Below, in pieces: positions 45,300-57,952 of a stretch of 64,000 nt of DNA. The stretch lies in NCBI GenBank assembly GCA_039707465.1, contig CM077646.1:76532715-76596714 (forward strand), given 5' to 3'. The translations under genes were made by a program, and so were the position numbers. The DNA comes from Rhabdophis nuchalis (taxonomy: Eukaryota; Chordata; Lepidosauria; Squamata; Natricidae). How positions within the stretch are numbered: the stretch's first letter is position 1; each line of letters starts with the position of its first letter. The notes under the pieces were generated by a model that worked only from the letters and a program-made list of their open reading frames with translations, had not been told where the DNA came from and ran no database searches.

Positions 45300-46236
45300 T
45301 GAATGAGAATTAAAGCATGGCCACTCTGCCTGACTTTATTGGACATACTGAAACATACAGTGACAAGGGCCCTCAAATGGTCCTATACCATGAAAGCCTT
45401 TATAGGTAATAAATAGCACCTTGAATTGCACATGGAAGCTAAATGATAGCCAATGCAGTTTATGAAACATGAGCCCACTGTGACACACATATCACTGCTT
45501 ATAATTCTGGATCAGCAGTAGCTTCCAGGAAGTACAATAATCCAATGGTGACTGTGGATGCTCCAGAATCTGAGTTGCTTCCAGGTGATCTTCAAGGGAG
45601 GCCTCTACTGCTCATTGCAGTAATTCAAATGGGAGATGACCAAGGGAAAAGTGACCTCTCAGTGCAAGAAATGGCACAACTGGTGAATCAGTTGAATCTG
45701 TACAAAATGGTTGCCACCTGTTCCTTGAACAGGAGCTATGAGTCCAAGAGGACCCCCAAACTGCATATCAGCTCAGTCTGGGAAAGGGATAACCTGTCCA
45801 GAGTCAAATATGGAATAGCAAGCTGGCTTAGGAAGACAAAAACCTAGAGCTACTCTGTCTTGCCAGGATTGAAACAAAGCCAGTTCCTCCACATCCAGAC
45901 TCTTACTTCTTCCAAGCACTTGGCCTATATTGACTCAGCATCCTGTCTGAATTGTCTGGCTAATGATACTAGACCCTATATTGATGAGTGACCTCCCCCA
46001 GTGGTTTCATGTGGATATTAAAAAGGAGAGTTGAAAGGCTTGAGTCCTGAGTCACCCATATTGGAGGGTCTTAGGCTTGACCTCTCCTCTCCTACCACTG
46101 ACACTGGCCATGGTGGAAGAAGGGGAAATTTCCTGCAGTGACACAGAACCTCCCACTACCAATCCTCGAAGCTAGTCAAGAAGGATACCATGGTGAATGA
46201 TATCAAAAACTGCTGAAACGTAAAGTAGGGTCAATA
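45300..46236 (-). mobile_element. Old L2 LINE, 3' half, split by CR1
   Basis: The sequence follows the full-length L2 at 27600-28460 segment by segment. For example CACCTTGAATTGCACATGGAAG corresponds to the CACCTTGAAGCGCACCCGG block, and AAGGATACCATGGTGAATGATATC to the TAGGATACCATGGTCGATGG block. It is heavily mutated. It breaks at about 46236 and resumes at about 46751. Confidence 0.8.
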
Positions 46237-46750
46237 TACAATAATACAATAGCAGAGTTGGAAAGGCAGGAGCCCTATGCCATTTCAGACAAATGGCTAT
46301 CCAACATCTTTTAAAAGACTTCCAGGGTTGGGGCATTCACAACTTCTTGAGGCAAACTGTTCCACTGGTTAATTGTTCTAACTGTCAGGAAATTTCTCCT
46401 CAGTTCTAAGTTGCTTCTCTCCTTGATTAGTTTCCACCCATTGCTTCTCGTTCTACCCTCAAGTGCCTTGGTGAATAGTTTGACTCCCTCTTCTTTGTGG
46501 CAACCCCTGAGATATTGGAACACTGCTATCATGTCTCCCCTAATCCTTCTTTTCATTAAACTAGACATACCCAGTTCCTGCAGCCATTCTTCATATGTTT
46601 TAGTCTCCAGTCCCCTAATCATCTTTGTTGCTCTTCTCTGCACTCTTTCTAGAGTCTCCACATCTTTTTTACATCTTGGCGACCAAAACTGAATGCAGTA
46701 TTCTAAGTGTGGCCTTACCAAGGCATTATAAAGTGGAAGTAACACTTCTC
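46237..46750 (-). mobile_element. CR1 LINE 3' end inserted in old L2
   Basis: The minus strand encodes the CR1 reverse-transcriptase C terminus without a stop for over 130 residues. Features are LVRPHLEYCIQFWSPRCKKD, VQRRATKMIRGL, YLRGCHKEEGVKLF and NQWNSLPQEVV. The 3' tail lies near 46237-46310. It is 5'-truncated, so non-autonomous. It is much better preserved than the L2 around it, so it inserted later. Confidence 0.88.
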
Positions 46751-47240
46751 GTGATTCCACAATACCCATCCAAGTACTCCAAAGGTCATTGATAAGTGTG
46801 ACTAATGCAGTTTCAGTGATGTGCCCCAACCTGAATCTAGTCTGAATAGGGTCCAAATAATCTGTTTCATCTAAGGTCCTTTGTAGCTATAGGCTAACCA
46901 TCCTCCCAACAACATTCCCTTAAAAAAGGAAGATTCAAGACTGAACAAAAGTTGTCTAATACTGTACCGCCCAAAGATGCCACTGCTTTCTTCAGGGCAG
47001 AGTCTGCTACCTCCTCACACAAAAAAATTGTTAATCACTGTTCAGCCATGTGCCAAATCCCAAGAATTCCCAAGTCTTTACCAACCAGGAAGGGCCTGGG
47101 TCCAGAACACAAGTGGAAGGAAAACCGCTTTGGAGAAGATAGAAACATGTACGAGCCTTGTTATCTGAGAGGAGTTTGAGCAGTTCCTCTTGAGGAAGTG
47201 AACAGGTCCCTAGAGTGAGTTCTGAAGAGATCTGCATCCC
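46751..47240 (-). mobile_element. Old L2 LINE, continuation after CR1
   Basis: It encodes decayed L2 RT sequence, for example FRLGHITETALVTLINDLW, against FRPGHSTETALVALVDDLW (residues 683-701) of the intact copy. It joins the fragment ending at 46236. Confidence 0.8.
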
Positions 47241-50200
47241 AAGGATGCTGATATTTAGGAATCATATGTAATTGTGCAATTATTGGTGACATAATGGGTA
47301 ACTCTTATTTTTAAATTAGGATGAGATTATTCTTCATATGGTGATAAATTCATTTATGAAATATCATAAAGGAGGCATACTTCAAACAGTTTCTTTCTTT
47401 TTCAGTAAAGGTTGGCACTGTTTGAGATGCAATTCTTGCTAAGGGCTTGCTGTCAATTCTTAGAAGCCATTGGTTTTCCTTTCCCTTTCTATTCACATTC
47501 TTGTCTGCACTGACTGAACCAAAGTGTTGTGAGCAAGAGAGTGAGCAACACAGAGAACTGAAGAACATTAATTGTGCCACTTTTTGACATATCAGAGAAA
47601 GAAACCTTTTGAGTAGTAACCTATACCTTGTTTTGTTGTCTGCTGCATTTGTTGGAAAAGAAGATGAAAGACCAAATATGAGGCAAAAAGCAGTCATCAG
47701 AGTCAAGGACAGGAAGTAAGAAGTTCCATTCAGTAACTGTTTAGTAGCAAGAGGAAATTGTCTCTGCATGAAGCCAGCATTTGTTTGAAGGTCAGACAGA
47801 AGGTTTGAAAGGAGCCTTCTAACTTGTTTTGCACATGTATTGCCATTTAGCTCACTAGTTAGCTATTGGTTATAATGGTAATCAATCACTAAGGCCACAG
47901 TCACAAGCAGTAGCACTCTTCCCCAGCCAATGCTTACCAGATGTGCTGGACATCAGTTCCTATAATATCAACCAACATTAATAGCAGTAGCTTCACACAT
48001 ATAAAGGCCACAAGGTTGGGGAAACACTGGGATGAGCCAAAGAGCAGCCTGCTCTACTTATTAATTTAAGCTACTTGGGATTGATTGCCAATTAGTCTTC
48101 TGCATTGTTTATGTATATATTCCAGTTATTTTAATGTGTATAAGCATTTTTGTTATTAGTACTTATTTTAATGGATGAATTCCATGGATCTTTGAGATTG
48201 AAATGTATTGTGTGCTACTGAGACTTTTGATTGATTAATATGAAAGAAAAGAAGAAAAATAATTCTGGAATATTAAATCATATTTTACAATTTGATTGCT
48301 TTACACACTGTTTTCAGAAGGTAGTAAAAAGTATTTACTCCCATGTAAGGATGTAAAACTTTGCAAATTAATTGCTGTTAGACAGGCAATTCCATTGTGG
48401 CCCTTGAGGCTTGAGAATTTAAATAAAAATAAAACAGATTCTAAACTAAGGCTATGCTTACTTAGTAGTTCTTTGAAAAACTTATCTCTGCTGAGCATAA
48501 CAAAATTTTACAACTTTGTTTTTAACTGAAGAATTCACAATATAAATAGCTTGATTATAATCTATGAGACACAGGTGCAAAATAGATTTCCCATTTTTTG
48601 CAAATGGGTGTCTAACTGATTCAATTCTATAAAGCATCTTCCTCTTCTAGGTATGTGACTACAGTTTGATAGATGTACTGTCTTATTCTTTCCTGTAATC
48701 TCATTTCCTGATGGAGTTATGTTTGTTATCCTGCAATACAGCAAGTTAGCTAGGATAATAAATTAATGAAGAAAAATGTTCTGAGTATCCTTCCGCAGAT
48801 TAAACAAAGCTGAAAATGCTTCTGTTAGGGCAATAATATTTAAAGTCTTGAATTTAAGGCTAAATCCTAAATGAAATTTCAGCTGTCTTCGTTTCTCACA
48901 TGTTCACACGGATCTTTTTCACTTCGGGATAGATAATTGACCACGATTTTGAAGGGAAAAAGTAGTACTAGCTTGAGAAAAAGTCTTTCCTGGGATTTGC
49001 CACCGATCACTTGTTTTAGAATTGGGTTTGGCCTACTACCTATTTCTTTATGATCCCCTTTTAACTATTTTTTTATTAATGAATAAACTTAATCCTAGAT
49101 TTGACATGAACATAGAGTCTTCATTTGGTTGATCAAACTTGCAAAGCTGAAGGTAGATTTTGTCCATTCTAGTATGCTCTTCAGGACAGAGGTCAAATAA
49201 GGTCACTTGCAACATATTTTTGTTAGAACATCAACCCAGCTCTCTTAGACTGATGGTGTTTTTTTCACTGCAAAGCATGTCAGTAATTTCTTCCAGTGCA
49301 TTAGCAATAATCGTGGGAGTTAGGCTTCAGAGAGAGTGGGAATGGCTCAAAGTCATTCAGTGAGCAACAAGGTCAAATGGGGTTGAATCTGCATCTCCCA
49401 GATCAAAATCTAGAAATTATATATTCACAGAAAATTCAAATAGACAATCATATATGCAAGACCTCTGGGAAACATTGGGGAAAATGTGTTTTCGTATGAG
49501 ACACATTCTGAATGATTAAAACAGGTGCACAACTGTTTCCCAAATTGTTCCTTGCTGTTCCCACATGTGTGTGAATGTACAATCACTTTATTGGATAAGA
49601 AATTATGGAGGACATATTTGTGTTTTTGTGCCTGTGTGTGAGAGAGAGAAAGAGAGAGAGGGAGAGGGAGATGATAGATAGAAAAAGATGATTGATAGAT
49701 ATATTTTAACCTGAAAAGGCAATATAATTTAAATAATCCTTGTCAGACAGCCCCCCCCCCCATCCCCCAAATAGATAACTATGAATCTCACGACAACTCC
49801 CTGGTCTTTCTATCTGGAAAGCTCTTATTTCTTTTACACAGACATTCCCTTTTAGCCAAGGTCTAGGAAAACTATAAATGAAAGGGTTTTGACTCTTCTC
49901 AAATGTACTCAAAAATACTTCATGACCTTTATGAGAATCCTGAAGCACGAGGTTTAGTTGTATAAATATGCATATTAACAGATATGTTTTTAACAAGAAA
50001 ATATAAGTCCAATCAAACCTAGGTCTAGACATGAAAATAGTCGCATTGGACAAAGGAAAAGTGTGGAAATTGATACAAGTTATGAACATAGTCTGCATCC
50101 CAGTCTTCAGGCTCAGACCCAGAAACCACATTCTTATAACTGAAAGATGGCCCTTTGTCAAGTAAACAGAATGGGATAGCCCAAACTTTCTTTACTGGCT

Positions 50201-50356
50201 ATAGAAAAGGCTTAACTTAAAAGAAGTTTAGGGAGAATGGATGATAAGTGTAGAGGAAAGGTGGTACTCTCCATATGCCCAGCTGCTTTTGAAAAATATT
50301 CTAGAATCTGGAGAACTCCAGTTGGAGAACTCCAGCAAAATAAGCAGAGGACTATT
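47241..50356. other. Intergenic DNA, nothing recognised
   Basis: About 3.1 kb. Open frames at 47350-47769 and 49706-50161 (minus, 139 and 151 codons) have no recognised domain and no splice context. A (GA)-rich run lies at about 49640-49675. Confidence 0.5.
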
Positions 50357-51472
50357 TACTATATTTTTCGGAGTATAAGATGCACCTTTTTCCCTCTAAA
50401 AAGAGGCTGAAAATCTGGGTGCATCTTATACATTGAATACAGCATTTTTTGCCTCCTGAAACCCTGCCCCTTCACCAAAATGGCCACGTGCATACCTTTA
50501 TGGAGGCTTCCAGAGAGCTCCTGGGGGCTGGGGAGGGCAGAAATGAGCAAAAGCCAGGGCGTTTTTGCCCCCCCCCAGCCCCCAACAGCACTCTATAAGC
50601 CTCCATAAGGCTATGTATGCAATTTTGTTGACCAAAAAATGGCCCGTTTTCACAAAAAAACTGGGCCGTTTTTCTTCGTTTTGCCCCCCTCCAGGAGCAC
50701 GCTGCAAGCCCCCCCCCCAAGGCTGTTCATGCCTTTTATTTAAAGAAAAACGGGCCCATTTTGGAAACAAACGGACCATTTGGGGGAGGTTTGCACAGTG
50801 CAAAAAGGGTTTTTCCCCCTTTGGAAAGCTGCTTAGTTAGAGTGATTGATGAGAATTACATTGGTCAAGTACTGTGCCTGCAGAAACAAAAATTTGTTCC
50901 AAAGGTGGTAGTGATTTCCTTCTCCAGCACATGGGTAAATATACCTGGAAACATCTACCTATCTACCTACCTACCTACCTACCTATACTCTCTATATCTC
51001 TCTACCTATCTACTGTATTTCTCTCTGTGTCTCTATTTATATCTCTATTTTTCTTTCTCTATCCCTCTATCTACCTATCTACCTGCTCTCTCTCTTCTCC
51101 TATCTACCTACTGTATTTCTCTTTCTCTTTATTTCTCTCTCTCTATCCCTCTACCTACTTATCTATCTGCACACTCTCTCTCTCTCCCTACTTACCTACT
51201 TACTGTATTTCTCTCTCTCTCTCCCTATCCCTTTATTTACCTACCTACCTAACTACACACTCTGTCTACCTACCTACCATATTTCTCTCTCTCCCCCCTC
51301 TACCTACCTACCTACCTACTCTCTCTCTTTCTCTACCTACCTACTGTATTTCTCTCTCTTTCTCTCCCTCTCTATTCCCCTATCTACCTACCTACTTTTT
51401 TTAAAAAATGCCTCTTCAAAACCTGAGTGCGTCTTATACTCAGGTGCGTCTTATACTCCGAAAAATACGGTA
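50357..51472 (+). mobile_element. Large TIR element with subterminal repeats
   Basis: The left end reads TATATTTTTCGGAGTATAAG and the right end CTTATACTCCGAAAAATACG; they are inverted repeats. Subterminal blocks repeat GTATAAGATGCACC in both orientations (left) and GTGCGTCTTATACTC twice in tandem (right). The interior is not coding: a GC-rich part (50450-50830) and a large pyrimidine repeat. Termini of this type are widespread in vertebrates; superfamily not assigned. Confidence 0.82.
50960..51400 (+). repeat. Degenerate CTAC/CTAT/CTCT pyrimidine-rich minisatellite
   Basis: Blocks of CTAC units alternate with CTCT-rich stretches and ACTGTATTTCTCTCTC, the latter recurring about four times, so there is a higher-order repeat of roughly 75-130 bases. 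It lies inside the TIR element. Confidence 0.9.
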
Positions 51473-52451
51473 CTTCTGTGTTTTGCCTCACATTCTTGAA
51501 TTTCAATGTTCAAGTTATTAATTCTGTCATTTAGTTTTCTGTCTTCAGGTTGGGGTCACAATGATATAACTTTTCTTTATAATCTGTGGTGATCTTTAAG
51601 AGCAATTTGCAGGGCTCTCTCACATAGTGATACCAAAACTGAATAGTTAGCCTTGTCAGAGTTCTTTAAAGTTGCCAGTTTAACTAACAAGACCTGAAGC
51701 TGGCTAATGAATAAGATCAAGAAGAAAATATCCCATAGTCTTACCAAGAATGATACAGTCCAAGTGAAGGACAGTACTCTTAGCATTGTTTGCCTGTTAT
51801 ACTCCTAGGCAGGCCTGTTGCACCTCACATAGCTGAATAAGTGTGGCAGGACAGTCAGCAGACTTAGTGCAGATTCAGAACTTAAATTCTTTTCATTTTC
51901 CCATCCAAGGTGTCCTTAACTATGCTGGTACTTTCAAAGAGGGGGGGAAAAAACCAACTTAGATAGGCAATCTAGATAGGTCTGATTTTCCATTTGAAGA
52001 AGTGATTCATCATTCTGTTTTAGGATCTGGGAAGAAAGTCAACTTTTTGCCTTGTTTTAACTTAAAACAGCAGAAGCTTACTGGTTTATCTATATATTGA
52101 AAGATGTGTGCCACTTGATTTATTGTTGAGATATTTGATGCAGAGTATCTGTAAGTAGAGAAGTCTTTAAGTTTTTGTTTTTACACATATGGAGGAAAGA
52201 GACTGTTCAGTCATTGCTTTGCCATTTACTGTCTGTTGACACACCTGATGGAAAACTATAAGGGGCTCTCATATCCTTATCTTTCCATAAGACAGTGCCA
52301 AGATTGATTCGAAGAGCAAAATAGCTATAAAGCTTCTTTTCTCGTATCACTCCTTCATTAGTCTGACAAATTCTAGAAAGCACGGGGGAAATAATCAGAA
52401 AAAGAAGAACAACATGTTGAAGGTATTATGTCTGAACTAAGAAAAAAAATG
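51473..52451. other. Intergenic DNA, nothing recognised
   Basis: No supported feature. Confidence 0.5.
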
Positions 52452-52873
52452 AGAAGCAGTTTTGTGTAGTGGTTAAAGCAGGGGTGAAATTCAGCAAGTT
52501 CTGACAGGTTCTGGAGAACCGGTAGTGGAAATTTTGAGTAGTATGGAGAACTGACAAATACCACCTCTGGCTGGCCCCAGAGTGGGGTGGGAATGGAGAT
52601 TTTGCAATATCCTTCCCCCAGGAGGGGGAGGGAATGGAGATTTTGCAGTATCCTTCCCCTGGAGTGGTGAGGGAATGGAGATTTTGTAGTATCCTTCCCC
52701 TGCTATTTCCACCAAGCCATGCCTACAGAACCGGTAGTATAAATAAATAAATTTCACTCCAATAAATGGCTTAAAGCATTAGCCTAGAAGCCAGGAGAAT
52801 GTGGATCCTAATTCTGCTTCACTCAAAGCCAGCTGAGCGACATTGGGCCAGTCACATTCTCTCAATTCTAGGG
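52452..52873 (+). mobile_element. Old tRNA-derived SINE, interrupted
   Basis: The head GCAGTTTTGTGTAGTGGTTAAAG (52456-52478) continues at 52777 with CATTAGCCTAGAAGCCAGGAG and the body phrase GGGCCAGTCACATTCTCTC. The interruption is a hAT MITE. Same general family as 16206-16392. Confidence 0.7.
52479..52768. mobile_element. hAT-type MITE inside a SINE
   Basis: It starts CAGGGGTGAAATTCAGC and has a degenerate inverted end (AAATTTCACTCC). Flanks GGTTAAAG (52471-52478) and GCTTAAAG (52769-52776) match at seven of eight. Its body, with tandem GGAATGGAGATTTTGCA/TATCCTTCCCC units, matches the element at 12251-12524. Confidence 0.88.
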
Positions 52874-53214
52874 AAGGAGTCAATCCAACAAAGATATGGC
52901 ACATGGTTGAACAAAGATAAGTATTAATGGAAATATAAAATATACATATCTGTTCTAGATATGCCTAGACCTCTCAGAGGATCCATTAAAATATTTATTT
53001 GATAATAGACCCAAACATTCCCACTTTAATAAATCAAAAAGAGGGGGAAAGGCTCTCACTTCATCTTCAGTATTAATAACATATGATGCAAATGTGGAAG
53101 AAGCAAAGCTGCTTTTATCCATATAAAATGAACTTGTAAAAAAAAATCCTAGTTCCTGGGGAAAAGTTACAAAAAAAAAATAGAATGTTTAGATATTTTG
53201 CATTGAGCTTGTTG

Positions 53215-53745
53215 GGATGTTTCTGAAATGTTTTTGATGTTATATTTTTCATAGCTTGTGTTGATTGCACTGTATTGGACTGAGTGCTCAGAGACTTTTT
53301 AATAACACCATAAGTGTATCCATTCCTTTTTCTAGTGTTCTGGGTTGCTGCAGTGGTTTTGTACTTGTCTGAATAATGTTCTTATAGTTCCTTTTGTGGG
53401 GGGTTGAGTTGTTACTTGGTTAGTGTGGATTGTTTTCTGATAGAATTGCATTTGCTGTCATTTCCTCTGGTGATAAGGATTTCCAGGAAGAGTAGATTGT
53501 TGCTCTTCTCTTCTTCCCTTATGCATTTTATTTCTTTAAAGTTGTTGGTAATTTCGGGCATTTTCTCTAACAGTTCCTTTTTTATTAAGGTGTTGTCTAT
53601 ATACTGGATCCCTACTTTGAATTGTATGTGTCAGAGTGCTATGGTTTCTAGACACTGTGCTACGGTCTCTGCTATGAGTTGTCAGAGTGCTGATCCCTTG
53701 GGTGTTCTCTGTTAAGTACATGCGCTTTCATTAAAAGCATGGAGG
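53215..53745 (-). pseudogene. Penelope-like element reverse transcriptase, decayed
   Basis: On the minus strand, across stops and frameshifts, a PLE-type RT segment is readable. It contains a LIAETVAQCLETIAL stretch, then QYIDNTLIKKE (the YVDDT catalytic position, second Asp replaced by Asn), then FKEIKCIREEEKSNNLLFLE, corresponding to the conserved F-K-x-I-x-F-T-x-E-x-E-x-x-x-x-L-P-F-L-D block, and a following SNNPP/HKR-like region. The GIY-YIG endonuclease was not seen. PLEs are known in squamates. The call rests on motif order from memory. Confidence 0.75.
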
Positions 53746-56700
53746 CAGAATTACATGTGTAGACAAAACACACACATGAAGAAACAGCACTAGCTTTGCT
53801 GTATCAGGTTGCAGATATCAAGACTGACACCTATGCCTTTCATTCCTGCCCTTTTGGAAACGTCCACAAAGCTGATATCTGGCTGTTACACACTAAAAAC
53901 AAGTCTATGAGACAATACATTGAGGTTAAACGAGCTGATTCATCCAGATAGTGCAGAAGGTATATCCTAAATATTCCAAAAGGAAAAAGAAACTACTTAA
54001 TATAACCATTTATATATTGCATGCTCAAAGGTCTGATGGCATTTCGGAAACAAGCTTTAGTGGCAACGTTACAATTTCACTTAGAGATTTAATCAGAATG
54101 AGCATTCAATCAAGATGAGAAGCACCCCTTGCACAAGTGAATCAAGATCTCAATGTGTGTATAAAGAGGTGGGGCTTGTGCTACAAGACTTGCTTGCGCG
54201 TTCTCATCACCCCATTCCCCATTCAGGCTGGCAATCATCATGATTGAATTATTTCCTTACAGGAAATAACGCAAGGACTCAAAGCCTAAAGACAAAGAGA
54301 AGGAAGCATCAACCAAACTATTATGATCTGGTGACAATAAACACTGATGCAGAGTTCTCTGCGGTTGGTCTTTGGCTGTTATAATAAAATGGCATAATAA
54401 AATGCTGTCCATGTGGCCACCATTGTGCTTGTTGGGTGGGCAGAAGGCATCACTTAGTATTTTGCGTATTAGTGTCTTATAATAATCAAAGAGTGAATGG
54501 TTTTTTGCTGCACTCTGTGGAAAGAATCTACTATCCCACTCCTGCGTATTTTGTGCCTATTAACAATTGTTATCTGTAGATGTGAATTCATGCATACACA
54601 AAGAATATTGTTCTGGGGACCAGATCTGCAGCTTTTTTTTCTTTTAAAAAAAGAGTGGGATTCAATCATCACTTAGTCATTTATCTGCAATTCTTCAATT
54701 GGATTGTCTTAAACGTTGGACTTAATGGAATTATGGAGTCTTCCAAGAGAAGCCATCATGTATAACTATGGTTAAAAAGCAACTCCTACCATTGATGTGG
54801 GAGCGGGGGGCAGATCATGTTTTGGACCAAGGAACATACTTGATGTTAGTGTTGCTTGTTGAAGCTGTCCTTCTCCCCAGAAATAAGTGAAGAGAGGGGG
54901 AAAAATCACACAAGCAGGGCTAATATAAAGTTGAATGTTAATTTTACCAATGTCAAATTGATTGCTAAAGGATACATAATCCTCTCAAAACGGAAAATGT
55001 TTCTTAAACATTTCTGCAGTGACAGAAGAGGGAGCGTTGGGGACTTCAGAAAATCATCACTAAATTTGTGGGTAGATCAAAAGACATGGACTTATTCTTG
55101 TGTCAAGTCTTTGTCAATGCGCTTCGGAGGGGCATTTTGGCTGCTGTGAAGATTGGCAGTTACATTTTAAAAAGCTTGTAGGGATTATTAGAAACTTTAA
55201 ATTATGAGGTTCTGCAAGTGGTGGGAAAAAAATCAAGATGGTGAGTTTGACCACATGATCAAAGCCTTCTCTCTTTTCCATATGGGGTGGGGCCAAAGCT
55301 AAGCCTTCCATTGCTCATATTGAGGCAGGGCATAAAGCGATTTTTAGACATAAGAGTGAAATGAGTCAGGGTCAGACTAGATGATCTTTAGTCATTTTTA
55401 TCTTTACGCTTTTTAAGGTACAAAAAGCATCTTTGAGACAGGAAGCTTGCATTCAGGAAATTCAAGTGTCAAACAACGAACACCTGCTTACAAATAGGTC
55501 GAGTTAGTTGGAAGTCCAAGTCCCTTGCAAGTCAGACATAGGGCTTAACCACATAAGTCAGAATGAAACTAGTGTTTCTTGTATGCTTCTCTGCCTAGCA
55601 ATAAGGAGCTTAATCAATCAGAGATGAGTTGTATTTCCGGGTGATGTTGTTTTTGTCAAAGTATAAGAATGCGTGTTTGCTATCAGAACACTGTTCAGAA
55701 GTTACATGCTGGCCTTTGACTAGCTTTCTGAACCTGGCAGCTATAAATAAACTTTTCCTGATTCTGAGAAGTCCAAGCCTCGTTATTTTCTGCAACAATA
55801 TGGGAATAGAAAGCCTATTCTAAAGGGCAAAAGAAGAAAAATGCTGTATTTTCTTCTTTTCCTCCAATTAAACTTCCCACAAATCCAAGTCCTTCAAAAT
55901 CCAACTACATTATTCTTGTAAGAGAAGGGATATTTTGCAAGATGCTGTGATAGTTCCCACTTCAGTTATTTTTCTTTTCTTTTCTAGCACAAATAAATAT
56001 ACAGTGAAGATTAGAAATGTTGGTTCTCCCCCCACCTAGGGTTGATACTTATTGAAATGTGTCTGTTTTTCTTAATCTATAAAATAATGCATACACTAAT
56101 TCATGACGCATTATGGGTCACATTAGTCCACACTTTTTCAGCTGCCCATTGACTAAAATAAATAAATAAAACCATAATTCAGCAGCCAGAATTTAATCTG
56201 ATCTTTTTTTCTTTTTTAATTCTATGACTTGCCCAGAAATTCTGTTCCCACATATTTAGTGTCTTAACAGATGGACATATGATTTCCAGCTCCTAAACAT
56301 CAAGGACTGTTTTAAAAGGGGCAAGAATGCAAATGGAGAATGGAAGGCTGGAATTAATACCTAGAAAGAATTTGATTCTGGCTCATACTTAATTGCATTT
56401 CATTTTCCGTGTCTATACAGGCCTCAATTGAATATTGTGCATTTCTGCATCTGTTTATATTGAGTAAGAAAACCTGCTACAAATGAGATTATTTTAAACA
56501 TTCTTTAATAAATAAAGTGAACTCAGATGCATACAGTTATAGACTCCACCGAGGTATACGGTGCAAATGTAAAAAGGACTGAACTTCTATAACTAGGCCA
56601 CAGGAATGTTCTGTAAAAGCAACTGCAAGGCATCCATACAAACTTTTAAATTTAATTCAGTAGTTTAATAAAATAATGCATCCTTAATGCATATTAATAC

Positions 56701-57866
56701 CGTATGTTGCTGACCATATAGGCACTGGAAGAAAATGCCATCTTTTTTTCTGCTTTTTTAATGTAAAGTGCCTTCCGTTCTTTCAGTTAACCATTTCGTC
56801 TTCACCCTTTAGGCTACAATCCTGTGATTGAAAGGTGGAGAAATTACAGTTGCCCAGATCCTAACAACTGCAATATATTGGCTCTTTTTTGTGGTTGTCC
56901 GTGGCTATAACACTAGCAAAATCATTCTTAAGATTTCTACTTGTTAAACAATGCATGAATTTTTTTTTAAAAAAGAAGTATTTGGAATAATGCACTTTTA
57001 ACCTAATTTCTCCCTTGAAAATTGTTCTTAGGAGCATTTACACAATTCTGTTCTGCAGCCTGCTACCTACTCCTGGAGAAAGCCTATTTGTATCATGTGT
57101 TCAGTGGATCATAGCATGCCTTAAAAGAGATGGAGAGGGGTTTGATAGAATGACTGCTTGTGAACAAGAGTTGTTGCAGTATGAGTAGGGAAGTTTTGTA
57201 AATCATGGATGATAACAAACATAGGTTGAATGACCTACATAGGGCTGAATCTTGTTGTTTTGGCTTATGCTTGCATTCATCATCTGCAATTGCCTTCAGG
57301 TTTTGGAAGCTTGATATGTAGAAAGATGCTTAACTTTTTCTCCTGTTGTTTTTATATAAGTTTATATTAAGATTAGATATCTCTGCTGGAGTTCTTGAAG
57401 TTGAAAAAATACAGTACTTCTTTTTCAAGAAAGCTATTTTTCCTCACTTCTCATTTTACAGGTTGATGAAGGAAATGCTAATTCTCTAATTACATTAGGT
57501 GTGGCTTTTTATCTAAATCACTGCTTAGAAAAAATGAAGAGAATCCTAGAACTAAAGTAAAGAAAGAGGCAGTTGGTGTTTTTTTAATTAGTATAATTCT
57601 TACTTATTGTTGAAAACAGGACAGAATATTGGTTTCCCGCAACCAATCATAAAAATCATAAAAAGATATTCTAAATAAACAGAATATACTCAGAAAAGTT
57701 TAGGAAACAATATCTGCTTGCAAACTAAATTATTCCAAATAATATTAATGTGATTTCCCCCCACCTCACCCCCATTTGCTTAATCTCACACTATCACTAA
57801 AATTGGTGTTTTTAGAACATCTAGTCTTTACATCTCAGTTTTTTTTGTGGAATATTTCATTTGAAA
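53746..57866. other. Intergenic DNA, nothing firmly recognised
   Basis: About 4.1 kb. Possible LINE scraps occur (for example GACTAGATGATCTTTAGTC at about 55376-55394, CR1-like). No gene or RNA supported. Confidence 0.5.
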
Positions 57867-57952
57867 CAAGGATCTTCAACCTAGGCAAATTTAAGCCTGG
57901 CAGACTTCAACTCTCAGAATCCTCAGCTCATTGCCAAGATTGGAGACCCCTG
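57867..57952. mobile_element. Short hAT-type MITE
   Basis: The ends CAAGGATCTTCAACCTAGGC and GCCAAGATTGGAGACCCCTG are inverted repeats. Flanks ATTTGAAA and ATCTGGAA match at six of eight. The core AGACTTCAACTCTCAGAATCCTC, broken here as AGACTTCAACTCTC and AGAATCCTC, is related to the palindromic element at 9454-9559 in layout. Confidence 0.8.

Noticed and set aside
47350..47769. 139-codon minus-strand frame
   Set aside because: No domain recognised, no promoter, and length is within chance for this region.
49706..50161. 151-codon minus-strand frame
   Set aside because: No recognisable domain; composition is not coding-like and no splice context.
54856..55149. 97-codon + strand frame
   Set aside because: No domain, no conservation evidence available and no splice signals.
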